Shown: in pieces, positions 6,139 to 14,350 of the stretch
Layout of the letters: each line of letters opens with the position of its first letter
Numbering within the stretch: position 1 is the first letter of the stretch
Source: JAJVID01 sp035275345
GTDB taxonomy: Bacteria; Acidobacteriota; Blastocatellia; RBC074
DNA length: 25,673 nucleotides
Direction of reading: 5' to 3'
Assembly: GCA_035275345.1 (NCBI GenBank)
Contig: DATEMY010000347.1
Location: forward strand, 1-25,673
Program-made: the position numbers and the translations under genes
The notes under the pieces: model-generated
Databases searched by the model: none
What the model saw: only the letters and a program-made list of their open reading frames with translations
What the model was told of the DNA's origin: nothing

Positions 6139-9003
6139 TTATCTCGTCTGTGGCGAGATATATTTCACCGCCGGAAGCTCGGCCAATGCCGCGAGCTTTT
6201 CGACCGGCAATCGCCCGATGATCAATTTCGACGATTGCGGATCGAGGATCACTTCAAATCCGAGCTTCTTCAACTGCTCAATAGTCGCAGCCGATTTGTC
6301 CGCGAGCCAGATTTGAATCTCAGCCTTACCGGCGCGCGTGAATTTCAATTCTTCCGCGCCCGGCTTCGCGTCTTTGTTCCTCAACCGTTCGATTATCCCG
6401 GCGACCGACGGATGCAATTTGGCGCGCAGTTGCTGATTGATTTGTACTTCGGTCAGAGGCGTCAGCGATACGGTTTCGCCTGGCGCCCATCCCTTGCTGG
6501 AATCGAAGCTGAAGCTGAGAATGCCTTGAGCTTTCACTGGCTTGCCGGACAACTCGGTGGGCTTGAATCTCCATTGCTTTGCCGCCTGAAGAGAGGCGTC
6601 GCGCAGTATTGGATGACCATTGATGACCTGCGCGTTGATTACCTCGCCACTCTCGTCAATCGTGATCTGAACCTGAACCGAGCCGCTCATCTTCGCGGTT
6701 CTGGCCGTAGCCGGGTAAACAGGCTGAACTTTCCTGGTCGCGCTGCCCTGCAAGACGCCGCCGGAGACTCTGATTGGCTTGCTGTCAGCCGAAGCTGTTG
6801 GCGCCGGCTTCTTATCCTTCTCAACCGGCCGTTCTGCAATCACTATTTGTGCTGGCGGCAGAGCCGGTGAAGTTGGCGAAGCGGTTGGGGAGATACCGCC
6901 ACCACCCCCCGCTGCGCGTCTGGGGATAGACTTTGCTCTGTTCCTCGAATAAATGCCCGCGGTGTTCGAATCACGACGGCCAGTCGCTTGTTGAGCAGTC
7001 TCATTCGCCCCGAACACTCCATCGTGGCTCACTCCTTCCGGCATCTCGACCGGCACATCGATTCGACGCGGCGCGCCGCCATCCGTCACCGTCATCTCTT
7101 CGACCGCGACAAACGAAGTGAATTGCGTCATCAAACGATATTCCAATCCGAGTTGCGTGATCGCTTCCTGCACGTCGGGCTTCGCGCTACGGTTCTGCAT
7201 TCCGGCGTAATCCTGGCTCATCAGGTCGTCAATCCGCGTTCGCGCCCAGAGAGTCGCCAGCACGTCATGCTCGTTTTGCGATTCGGGCAATTCAACCGGA
7301 ATCTCCTTCATGAAGTTCTGACCGGCTAATTTGCCGCGCATCCTAATCACGCCGCGCGCCGCGCCGGTATACCGCCCGGTTAGGATCAGCGGCTTCACGC
7401 TAAACAGGTCGGGAAGTCGTTTCGGATAAACATCGGCGACGGGCAATCCGGCCCAGTCAACTTCAATGTCGGTCAGCAACGGATTGCGCACACGTTCGTG
7501 AAATCGCTTCGCGGCTGCGGAACCGTCATCCTGCAACGTCACATACTCGACTTCCCCTCGACTTTGTTCGGCCATTTTATCCAGCAGGAATCGGTTCACC
7601 GATGATCCGACGCCAAACGAGAAGACGCGGGCGTTCGGGTGCTTCTGCACTTCGGAGATGATCTCCATATCGTTGCCGACGTATCCGTCTGTCATGAAGC
7701 AAACGATCCGAACGTGATCCTGTTTATCAGACGGATCGAGGGCGGCGCGGATGGCTTTCATCATCTCGGTTCCGCCCGAACCTTGACGGGACGCGAGGAA
7801 ATCCTGCGCCCGCCGCAGGTTCTCTGGCGTCGCCGGGACTGGCTGAGGAAACAAAACGTGCGTGTCGCCGGAGAACGTGATCAGGTTAAAGGTGTCGTCG
7901 GGATAAAGGTTGTCGAGCGCGAGCTTCATCATCTCTTTCGCCTTCTCAATCGGGAATCCCGACATCGAACCCGACGTGTCAAGCACGAAGACCAGTTCTT
8001 TAGGCGAGACGTCGGCCGCGGTCACGCGCTCCGGCGGTTGCAACATCAACGTGAAGAAACCGCCCTGCGCTCCGCGATGCGTCATCATCGCGTCAGAGAT
8101 CTTCTTGCCGGCGACATCGAATTTGAGGATGAAGTCTTTATTCGGAATCGTCGTTTGATTTTTCAACTGCACGACGGCGCGTCGATTGTCCGGCCTGGCG
8201 ACATCGACTTCGTGCAGAGTGGATTTCAAATCGTCAATCGGCACACCGGTGTCGAGTTTGACCTCGATTGAGATGTCGTGTCCCACGCGGGAGCCTTTGG
8301 GAGCTACCTGAGGAGTGATGCGCGAAGCGTCCGGAACCTGGCTTGTGTCAGGAGCCCATCCTCCGCCATTCGGGCCGCCCGTTGGAGACGCCTGCTCGCT
8401 GATTGGCTGTCCAGGAATATAGCGCGGGCCGACGACCATCGGGAAAACGAATTCATATGTTCCCTCCTCGTACTTCAGAAATTCGACGTAACTGATCGTG
8501 ATCTTCACCTCGGCGCCGGGCGCGATGTTGGCCACGGATTGCGTGAAGATGTTCGGACGCTCCTGGTCGAGCAGACTGGCGGCCTGTCCGGCTTCGCGCG
8601 CGGCGTCGTAGATCGCCCGCGCCTCTTCGCGGCGTTTGATTTTACCTTTGACGGTGCGGTCGCCGACGACCATCGTCATATCATCGACCGCCGCCGATTG
8701 AGGAAGTGGAAAGACGTAAACGGCCTCGATCTTTTCCTTGAACGGATTGTGAAATTCCTGGGTGACAGTGACGCGGGCAAGCGAGCCGCTCACGTCGGCT
8801 TTGACATCGGTGTGTTTGAGCGGGCATTCCGCGCGTGGCTGTCCGTCACTGCCCAGCGCCTGTAATGCGCCCTGCGTGACTTTGCCCGGCGCGGCCTCGA
8901 CCACGCCCAGGATGTTTAGGGGGCTGAGGTTGTTGAATGCGGCCGCAGCGGCCAGAAAAATCGTCGTCGCGCAGATCAATGAGAGTAAAAAACTTCGTTT
9001 CAT
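6139..9003 (-). CDS. Exported VIT-VWA protein with TonB C-terminal domain (copy 1)
   Basis: This 954-residue protein is a close paralogue of the one encoded at 9080-12028. An N-terminal signal peptide or anchor (about 1-22) is followed by a VIT domain (about 58-200). A VWA domain (about 335-490) has a complete MIDAS: DTSGS at 342-346, T412 and D439, so it probably binds a divalent metal and a protein ligand. After a glycine- and proline-rich linker (about 665-745) comes a TonB C-terminal domain (about 750-835, with QPVYP and QWRFKP motifs), then a 108-residue tail ending PVEKLAALAELPAVKYISPQ. The VIT and VWA parts are nearly identical to copy 2 while the linker differs. The ATG at 9003 has Shine-Dalgarno AGGAGA; a GTG lies one codon upstream. 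It follows copy 2 by 76 bp and may be cotranscribed. Substrate and partner are unknown. Confidence 0.92.
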   Translation of the reverse strand: MKRSFLLSLICATTIFLAAAAAFNNLSPLNILGVVEAAPGKVTQGALQALGSDGQPRAECPLKHTDVKADVSGSLARVTVTQEFHNPFKEKIEAVYVFPLPQSAAVDDMTMVVGDRTVKGKIKRREEARAIYDAAREAGQAASLLDQERPNIFTQSVANIAPGAEVKITISYVEFLKYEEGTYEFVFPMVVGPRYIPGQPISEQASPTGGPNGGGWAPDTSQVPDASRITPQVAPKGSRVGHDISIEVKLDTGVPIDDLKSTLHEVDVARPDNRRAVVQLKNQTTIPNKDFILKFDVAGKKISDAMMTHRGAQGGFFTLMLQPPERVTAADVSPKELVFVLDTSGSMSGFPIEKAKEMMKLALDNLYPDDTFNLITFSGDTHVLFPQPVPATPENLRRAQDFLASRQGSGGTEMMKAIRAALDPSDKQDHVRIVCFMTDGYVGNDMEIISEVQKHPNARVFSFGVGSSVNRFLLDKMAEQSRGEVEYVTLQDDGSAAAKRFHERVRNPLLTDIEVDWAGLPVADVYPKRLPDLFSVKPLILTGRYTGAARGVIRMRGKLAGQNFMKEIPVELPESQNEHDVLATLWARTRIDDLMSQDYAGMQNRSAKPDVQEAITQLGLEYRLMTQFTSFVAVEEMTVTDGGAPRRIDVPVEMPEGVSHDGVFGANETAQQATGRRDSNTAGIYSRNRAKSIPRRAAGGGGGISPTASPTSPALPPAQIVIAERPVEKDKKPAPTASADSKPIRVSGGVLQGSATRKVQPVYPATARTAKMSGSVQVQITIDESGEVINAQVINGHPILRDASLQAAKQWRFKPTELSGKPVKAQGILSFSFDSSKGWAPGETVSLTPLTEVQINQQLRAKLHPSVAGIIERLRNKDAKPGAEELKFTRAGKAEIQIWLADKSAATIEQLKKLGFEVILDPQSSKLIIGRLPVEKLAALAELPAVKYISPQTR

Positions 9004-9079
9004 CACTTATTCTCCTCATTCGCTTATCGTTTGGCGCGGGAACACTAATTCCCGCGTCATAAGACGCCACCAACATCAC
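9004..9079 (-). promoter_or_regulatory. Short leader with two overlapping hairpins
   Basis: This 76-bp spacer between the two paralogues keeps only the gene-proximal part of the shared upstream block. It holds a perfect 8-bp inverted repeat, CGCGGGAA/TTCCCGCG (9035-9042, 9049-9056), and a 5-bp one, GCGTC/GACGC (9054-9058, 9063-9067). They share 9054-9056, so only one could form at a time. The Shine-Dalgarno lies just downstream on the minus strand. A regulatory role is inference. Confidence 0.4.
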
Positions 9080-12028
9080 TTATTTCGTCTGCGGCGAAAT
9101 GTATTTCACCACAGGAAGCTCAGCCAGCGCCGCGAGCTTTTCGACTGGCAATCGCCCGATGATCAATTTTGACGATTGCGGATCGAGGATCACTTCAAAT
9201 CCGAGCTTCTTCAATTGCTCAATAGTCACGGCAGATTTATCCGTGAGCCAGACTTGAATCTCGGCCTTGCCGTCACGTGTGAAGTTCAATTCCTCCACGC
9301 CAGGCTTCGCATCTTTATTCCTCAATCGTTCGAGCGCAGCGGCGACCGCAGGATGCAGTTTGGCGAGCAGTCGCTGAATAATCCGCTCTTCGGTTAATGG
9401 CGTTAGGGGAACGATTGCGCTCGGCGGCGTCTTCCTACCGGGACCGAATTTGAAGGTGAGCAAGCCTTGAGTCTTCACTGGCTTACCTGAAAGTTCCGTG
9501 GGTTTGAACCGCCATTGCCTGGCCGCCCTGATCGCGGCGTCTCGCAGCCTCGGATGTCCGCTGATTGCCTGCGCGTCGGTCACCTCACCACTCTCGTTGA
9601 CCGTAATCTGAACTCGGACCGAGCCGTTTGTGCGCGCGGCTTTGGCTATCGGCGGGTAGACAGGCTGTACTCTCCTGGTTGCGCTGCCTTGCAAGACGTT
9701 GCTGTGAGCTTCGGGCTCCGTTTTAAGCGACATTTGTGGAGGGACCTCTTTGGATGGCGGCGGAATTGGCGTAGGAGGTGGAGGCGGAGGAGCGATTCCG
9801 CCCGACAATTGCATTGAGCCGCTACCTGTATTGCTCCCATCCCCTGGTCCTAAGCCATAGCCTGCGCCAGAACCTTTTATCCTGCCATTAAGCGCCCGTG
9901 CATCACCGCGAGTGATTGATTTGTAAGGAACTTTAGGCGGTCGCGATAGTTGAGCTAGCAATTCCAATTTCTCGAACGGATTGCTCTTCCTTCTTTGACC
10001 AAACAACTGCTCGTCGCCTTCTCCAAATACTCCCTCATGACTAACGCCTTCCGGCAGGTCCACCGGCACATCGATTCGACGAGGCGCGCCGCCGTCCGTC
10101 ACGGTCATCTCTTCGACCGCGACAAAAGAAGTGAATTGCGTCATCAGCCGGTATTCCAACCCGAGTTGAGTGATCGCTTCCTGCACTTCGGGCTTCGCGT
10201 TACCGTTCTGCATCCCGGCATAATCCTGGCTCATGAGGTCGTCAATCCGCGTGCGCGCCCAGAGAGTCGACAGGACGTCGTGCTCATTTTGCGATTCAGG
10301 AAGTTCGACCGGGATCTCTTTTATGAAATTCTGTCCCGCCAAATTGCCGCGCAACCTAATTACGCCGCGCGCCGCGCCGGTATATCGCCCGGTCAGGATC
10401 AGCGGCTTTACGCTGAACAGGTCGGGAAGTCGTTTCGGATAAACATCGGCGACGGGCAATCCGGCCCAGTCAACTTCGATGTCGGTCAGCAGCGGATTGC
10501 GCACGCGTTCGTGAAATCGTTTCGCGGCTGCGGAACCGTCATCCTGCAAACTGACATATTCGACCTCGCCTCGGCCAAGTTCAGCCATTTTATCCAGCAG
10601 GAATCGGTTCACCGATGATCCGATGCCGAATGCGAAGACTCGGGCGTTCGGATGCTTCTGCACTTCGGAGATGATCTCCATATCGTTGCCGACATAGCCG
10701 TCGGTCATAAAGCAGACAATGCGAACATGGTCTTGCGCGTCGGACGGATCGAGGGCGGCGCGGATGGCCTTCATCATCTCAGTTCCGCCCGAACCTTGAC
10801 GGGACGCGAGGAAAACCTGAGCCCGATCCAGGTTTTCTCGCGTCGCTTGGACTGGCTGAGGAAACAAAACGTGCGTGTCGCCGGAGAAGGTGATCAGGTT
10901 AAAAGTGTCGTCGGGATAAAGGTTGTTGAGCGCGAGCTTCATCGTCTCTTTCGCCTTCTCAATCGGGAATCCCGACATTGAACCTGAAGTGTCGATTACG
11001 AAGACCAGTTCTTTAGGCGTGACATCGGCTGCAGTCACACGCTCAGGCGGTTGCAACATCAGCGTGAAGAAACCGCCCTGCGCTCCGCGATGCGTCATAA
11101 CCGCGTCGGAGATCTTCTTGCCTGCGACATCGAATTTGAGGATGAAGTCTTTGTTCGGAATCGTCGTTTGATTTTTCAATCGGACGACGGCGCGTCGATT
11201 ATCGCGCCTGGCGACATCGACTTCGTGAAGCGCGGATTTCAAGTCGTCAATCGGCACGCCGGTGTCCAGATTGACCTCGATTGAGATGTCGTGTCCCGCG
11301 CGGGAGCCTTTGGGAGCTACCTGAGGAGTGATGCGCGAGGCGTCCGGAACCTGGCTTGTGTCAGGCGCCAATCCTCCACCATTCGGGCCGCCCGTTGTAG
11401 ACGCTTGTTCGCCGATTGGCTGTCCAGGAATGTAGCGCGGGCCGACGACCATCGGAAAAACGAATTCATATGTTCCTTCCTCGTACTTCAGAAATTCGAC
11501 GTAACTGATGGTTATTTTCACTTCGGCGCCGGGCGCGATGTTGGTCACGGATTGCGTGAAGATGTTTGGACGCTCCTGGTCGAGCAGGCTCGCGGCCTGT
11601 CCGGCTTCGCGCGCGGCGTCGTAGATCGCCCGCGCCTCTTCGCGGCGTTTGATTTTACCTTTGACGGCGCGGTCGCCGACGACCATCGTCATATCATCGA
11701 CCGCCGCCGATTGAGGCAGTGGAAAGACGTAAACGCCCTCGATCTTTTCCTTAAACGGATTGTGAAATTCCTGGGTGACAGTGACGCGGGCAAGCGAGCC
11801 GCTCACGTCGGCTTTGACATCGGTGTGCTTGAGCGGGCATTCGGCTCGCGGCTGGCCATCACGGCCAAGCGCCTGTAACGCTCCCTGAGTGATTTTGCCT
11901 GTTGCGTTACTTGTTGCGGCTTCGACCGAGCCATGATTATTAATGAGGCTGAGGTTGTTGAATGTGGTCGCCACAGCCAAAAAAAATGTTGTTGCGCAGA
12001 TCAATTGGAGCCACAGTCTTCGTTTCAT
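9080..12028 (-). CDS. Exported VIT-VWA protein with TonB C-terminal domain (copy 2)
   Basis: This 982-residue protein starts with a signal peptide or membrane anchor (MKRRLWLQLICATTFFLAVA). The VIT domain spans about 62-203. The VWA domain spans about 339-495 with an intact MIDAS: DTSGS at 346-350, T416 and D443. A flexible linker (about 668-777) contains six consecutive prolines and more prolines soon after, as in the periplasm-spanning region of TonB. The TonB C-terminal domain is at about 778-861 (QPVYPP, QWRFKP). A tail (about 875-982) ends with a pattern like an inhibitor-type propeptide fold (KLIIGRLPVEKLAALAELPV), an impression only. TonB domains normally contact outer-membrane receptors; VWA/VIT domains bind proteins. 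The combination suggests a cell-envelope adaptor. It is probably the first gene of a unit with copy 1. Confidence 0.92.
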   Translation of the reverse strand: MKRRLWLQLICATTFFLAVATTFNNLSLINNHGSVEAATSNATGKITQGALQALGRDGQPRAECPLKHTDVKADVSGSLARVTVTQEFHNPFKEKIEGVYVFPLPQSAAVDDMTMVVGDRAVKGKIKRREEARAIYDAAREAGQAASLLDQERPNIFTQSVTNIAPGAEVKITISYVEFLKYEEGTYEFVFPMVVGPRYIPGQPIGEQASTTGGPNGGGLAPDTSQVPDASRITPQVAPKGSRAGHDISIEVNLDTGVPIDDLKSALHEVDVARRDNRRAVVRLKNQTTIPNKDFILKFDVAGKKISDAVMTHRGAQGGFFTLMLQPPERVTAADVTPKELVFVIDTSGSMSGFPIEKAKETMKLALNNLYPDDTFNLITFSGDTHVLFPQPVQATRENLDRAQVFLASRQGSGGTEMMKAIRAALDPSDAQDHVRIVCFMTDGYVGNDMEIISEVQKHPNARVFAFGIGSSVNRFLLDKMAELGRGEVEYVSLQDDGSAAAKRFHERVRNPLLTDIEVDWAGLPVADVYPKRLPDLFSVKPLILTGRYTGAARGVIRLRGNLAGQNFIKEIPVELPESQNEHDVLSTLWARTRIDDLMSQDYAGMQNGNAKPEVQEAITQLGLEYRLMTQFTSFVAVEEMTVTDGGAPRRIDVPVDLPEGVSHEGVFGEGDEQLFGQRRKSNPFEKLELLAQLSRPPKVPYKSITRGDARALNGRIKGSGAGYGLGPGDGSNTGSGSMQLSGGIAPPPPPPTPIPPPSKEVPPQMSLKTEPEAHSNVLQGSATRRVQPVYPPIAKAARTNGSVRVQITVNESGEVTDAQAISGHPRLRDAAIRAARQWRFKPTELSGKPVKTQGLLTFKFGPGRKTPPSAIVPLTPLTEERIIQRLLAKLHPAVAAALERLRNKDAKPGVEELNFTRDGKAEIQVWLTDKSAVTIEQLKKLGFEVILDPQSSKLIIGRLPVEKLAALAELPVVKYISPQTK

Positions 12029-12240
12029 CTCTACTTCACCTAATTCTTATTGGTTTGTGCGGGCACACTTATCCCTGCGTCATGACGTGACGCAAACATC
12101 GAAACTCCACGAATCAAACTGGCAAATCGCGATTCGGCTGTTTGGACGCCTGATGAGGGCGGTTGGTTCCACCCTCTTCAATTCACTTCGCTGTCAGAAC
12201 GCGCCGCTTTGAGGAAACTTGCAGTTGACGCCTCGGAAAT
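12029..12240 (-). promoter_or_regulatory. Upstream/leader block of copy 2
   Basis: This is the second full copy of the block seen at 5556-5770. It keeps the TGCGTCA/TGACGCA inverted repeat (12076-12082, 12088-12094) and a shorter TGTGC/GCACA hairpin (12056-12060, 12063-12067). The second stem differs in sequence from the 5583-5600 version but still pairs. The Shine-Dalgarno (AGGTGA) is weaker than in the paralogues. No confident -10/-35 pair was found. Confidence 0.55.
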
Positions 12241-12294
12241 TTTCAGATCGGCGTCGCAAGCGGCGCCGATCGAGGTTGTATTAATAAAGCGCCG

Positions 12295-12364
12295 ACCGCA
12301 ACCGCTCGCGGTACTGATCTGAAGACCTGCTCGCAATCGCTCGCGGCGCTGAATCGAGACCCTG
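12295..12364. repeat. Two imperfect 35-bp direct repeats
   Basis: Units at 12295-12329 and 12330-12364 share the pattern CGCAAYCGCTCGCGGYRCTGA followed by GAC. They lie just before the ndk promoter, in the spacer between divergent genes. The function is unknown; this could be a genome-wide dispersed repeat or a binding site array. Confidence 0.6.
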
Positions 12365-12367
12365 TGT

Positions 12368-12397
12368 TTGACGGCGAGAAAATCCAGTTGCTATGAT
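12368..12397 (+). promoter_or_regulatory. Sigma70-type promoter for ndk
   Basis: TTGACG at 12368-12373 and TATGAT at 12392-12397, spaced by 18 bp, each differ from the consensus hexamer at one position. Transcription would begin near 12404, about 43 nt before the ndk start codon. Confidence 0.65.
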
Positions 12398-12446
12398 TCT
12401 CGGCTACACCCAAATCCACTCGCTGTTGCTATGTTCAAGGAGAACT

Positions 12447-12872
12447 ATGTCAGACATACCGAGGATGACTTTCGGAATCATCAAACCCGACGCGGTGCGC
12501 GCGGGGAATTCAGGCGCCATCATTCAATGCATCACAGATAACGGTTTCAAAATCCGCGCGATGAAGATGCTCCATATGTCCAGGCCGGTGGCCGAGGGCT
12601 TTTACGCGGTACACCGTGAACGCCCGTTCTTCGGCGAGCTTGTAGAATTCATGACCAGTGGTCCAAGCGTCGTGATGGCGCTCGAAAAAGATAACGCGGT
12701 GCAGGCCTGGCGGGATCTGATGGGCCCGACCGATTCGACCAAAGCGCCGAAAGGCACGATTCGCGGCGATTTCGGCACGAGCGTTGGCGAAAACGCCGTC
12801 CACGGCTCCGATTCGCCCGAGAACGCCAAGATCGAATTGAGTTATTTCTTCAACGCGACCGAGTTTTGTTAA
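12447..12872 (+). CDS. ndk: Nucleoside diphosphate kinase
   Basis: This 141-residue cytoplasmic enzyme transfers the gamma phosphate of ATP to nucleoside diphosphates through a phosphohistidine. The catalytic histidine is H119 in the signature NAVHGSDS. The IIKPDAV strand near the N-terminus and the GPTDSTKAPKGTIRGDFG loop that binds the nucleotide are intact. Length is normal for the bacterial family. The ATG at 12447 has AAGGAG at 12437-12442, giving MSDIPRMTFGIIKPD; an in-frame ATG 54 bp upstream would add an atypical extension. The DUF2905-type gene begins 6 bp after the stop codon, so the two are probably cotranscribed from the promoter at 12368. Confidence 0.97.
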   Translation: MSDIPRMTFGIIKPDAVRAGNSGAIIQCITDNGFKIRAMKMLHMSRPVAEGFYAVHRERPFFGELVEFMTSGPSVVMALEKDNAVQAWRDLMGPTDSTKAPKGTIRGDFGTSVGENAVHGSDSPENAKIELSYFFNATEFC

Positions 12873-12878
12873 CTGGTT

Positions 12879-13103
12879 ATGGCCCCGTTTGGCAAACTGC
12901 TGATTATCTTCGGCGTAATTCTGATAATTGTTGGCGCGCTGTTCTTGCTCGGAGACCGAATACCCTGGTTGAGATTGGGGCGATTGCCGGGCGACATCAG
13001 TTGGTCGAACAGGGACGGTTCCGTTCGCGTTTACCTCCCACTCATGACGATGCTGTTGCTGAGCCTGTTGCTGTCGCTGATCTTCTGGCTGCTGCGCAGG
13101 TGA
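12879..13103 (+). CDS. DUF2905-type small membrane protein
   Basis: This 74-residue protein has two hydrophobic helices (about residues 5-24 and 54-72) around a conserved central loop, WLRLGRLPGDISW, that is the hallmark of the DUF2905 family. The family is widespread in bacteria and uncharacterised. It follows ndk by 6 bp and has no strong Shine-Dalgarno sequence of its own, which suggests translational coupling. The 3' end converges on the beta-helix gene with a 42-bp gap. Confidence 0.88.
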   Translation: MAPFGKLLIIFGVILIIVGALFLLGDRIPWLRLGRLPGDISWSNRDGSVRVYLPLMTMLLLSLLLSLIFWLLRR

Positions 13104-13145
13104 ACGCCGACAGGGTGGCGAGGCTGTGAAAAGCGAGTAGGATGT

Positions 13146-14105
13146 TTAGAAGGAACAGGCCGGAGCGCTCCCACCGCTCCATATCGCGTCTATCCAGGTC
13201 CAGCCGTTTCCGAAGACTGAATTGGCGCCCAAATCGCAACCGCCGACTATTGCGGGGCCTGAGTTGTTGTAGACCGAATTGTAGCCAAGTCGGAGCATCG
13301 TCCGCGTTGCAGACGAGAACGTGACATCCTGCACGGCTCCGATTGAGTTGTTATAGATCCAACTGTAAGTAATCGTGACGTAGGCGTGTGAATTATCCGA
13401 TCCACCCAGGTCGGCGTTAACGGCCCTGGCCTGAATCCCACCGTTGCAGCCCCAGATGCGGCATCCGCGAATGCTGACGTCCGAGTTGCTACCACCAATG
13501 ATGCCGTTTCCGATGTCGTAAACTTCTGTGTATTGAATCGCGGCGAAGATCGGTTCCGTTTCGCTGCTCGTTTCAAGACGGATTCCCGTGGCTGATAGGC
13601 TGACGCCGTGGCTGAACGCGCAAGTGTCAACCAGGATGGCGCCGCCCGCAGTCACAGCCAGTCCCGAATAAAACCCTGAGACCGTGCAATTCTTCATCCA
13701 GAGCAGCTTGCTGGGCATAGTCCAGTTTATGCCCACGCCGCCCGGAGTAACCGGATTGACCGTCAAGCCTTCGAGATAAGCGAACTCGTTCGGCGGCAGG
13801 GCGACCTTGATCGCAGGGATGCTGTTGTCGGTGGCGATGATGCGCGGAGAGGTTCCCGTAGCGGCGATCACGCGCGCCGACCGGTTGATGACGAACGGAT
13901 CGTACGGGCCTGCGTCCATCAGCATCACATTACCGCCAACGCCCGCTGCGGCGAGCGCGCGATTGACCGTCCGACAGGGGGTGGCTACATCGCAAGGGTT
14001 GACGTCGCTGCCAGCCGAAGAAACGAAGCTTTGACCGAAGGCGACGTTAAAACACATAAGACAGATCAATCCGAAGAACAATCGCGAAAGAATTCCGGTG
14101 AACAT
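13146..14105 (-). CDS. Secreted right-handed beta-helix protein
   Basis: This 319-residue protein has a Sec signal peptide (about 1-24, cleavage after AFG). The mature part starts FVSSAGSDVNPCDVATPCRTVNRALAA, which is typical of parallel beta-helix proteins of the pectate-lyase-like superfamily. Short repeated turns rich in Gly, Asn and Ser follow (CTVSGFYSGLAV, CRIWGCNGGI, SWIYNNSIGAV, NSVYNNSGPAI). No catalytic triad or residues of a known lyase can be assigned, so enzymatic activity is uncertain; it may be structural or adhesive. Shine-Dalgarno AAGGAG precedes the ATG. It is the last of three same-strand genes for exported proteins, though the wide gaps suggest separate transcription. Confidence 0.85.
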   Translation of the reverse strand: MFTGILSRLFFGLICLMCFNVAFGQSFVSSAGSDVNPCDVATPCRTVNRALAAAGVGGNVMLMDAGPYDPFVINRSARVIAATGTSPRIIATDNSIPAIKVALPPNEFAYLEGLTVNPVTPGGVGINWTMPSKLLWMKNCTVSGFYSGLAVTAGGAILVDTCAFSHGVSLSATGIRLETSSETEPIFAAIQYTEVYDIGNGIIGGSNSDVSIRGCRIWGCNGGIQARAVNADLGGSDNSHAYVTITYSWIYNNSIGAVQDVTFSSATRTMLRLGYNSVYNNSGPAIVGGCDLGANSVFGNGWTWIDAIWSGGSAPACSF

Positions 14106-14350
14106 AACCAGTCTCCTTTTTGATTTGGCTGTTTTGAACTTTTCTGGCCCTAACGGATTTTCAAGAACAAGAGTTTTAGTTCATTCGTGGCTAAAAACAT
14201 TTCGCCCCTCCGGGGCTGGCGTCACAAAATCCGCTAGCGTCAGGAAAATTCGAGGCGCTCGAACTCGCGCCGGGTTCTCCCGGGCGCTTTGCTCAGCGCC
14301 TCTTGTAATGTTTGCTCTGTATTCCGCGCCATCCGCTCCGAGTCAGCGGC
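14106..14350. other. Spacer with GC-rich hairpins
   Basis: No gene is seen. The spacer contains a GCCCC-TCC-GGGGC hairpin (14204-14216) of a kind often dispersed in acidobacterial and planctomycete spacers, and a second GC-rich stem with a TTCT loop (14267-14287). Either could help end transcription of the upstream minus-strand gene, but neither has a clear T tract. Confidence 0.4.

Noticed and set aside
6031..6870. 279-codon plus-strand frame
   Set aside because: Starts in the foldback element and runs antisense to the TonB end of VIT-VWA-TonB copy 1; no family resemblance.
12866..13129. 87-codon plus-strand frame overlapping the DUF2905-type gene
   Set aside because: An out-of-frame shadow of the DUF2905-type gene, which has the family's conserved loop and membrane helices.
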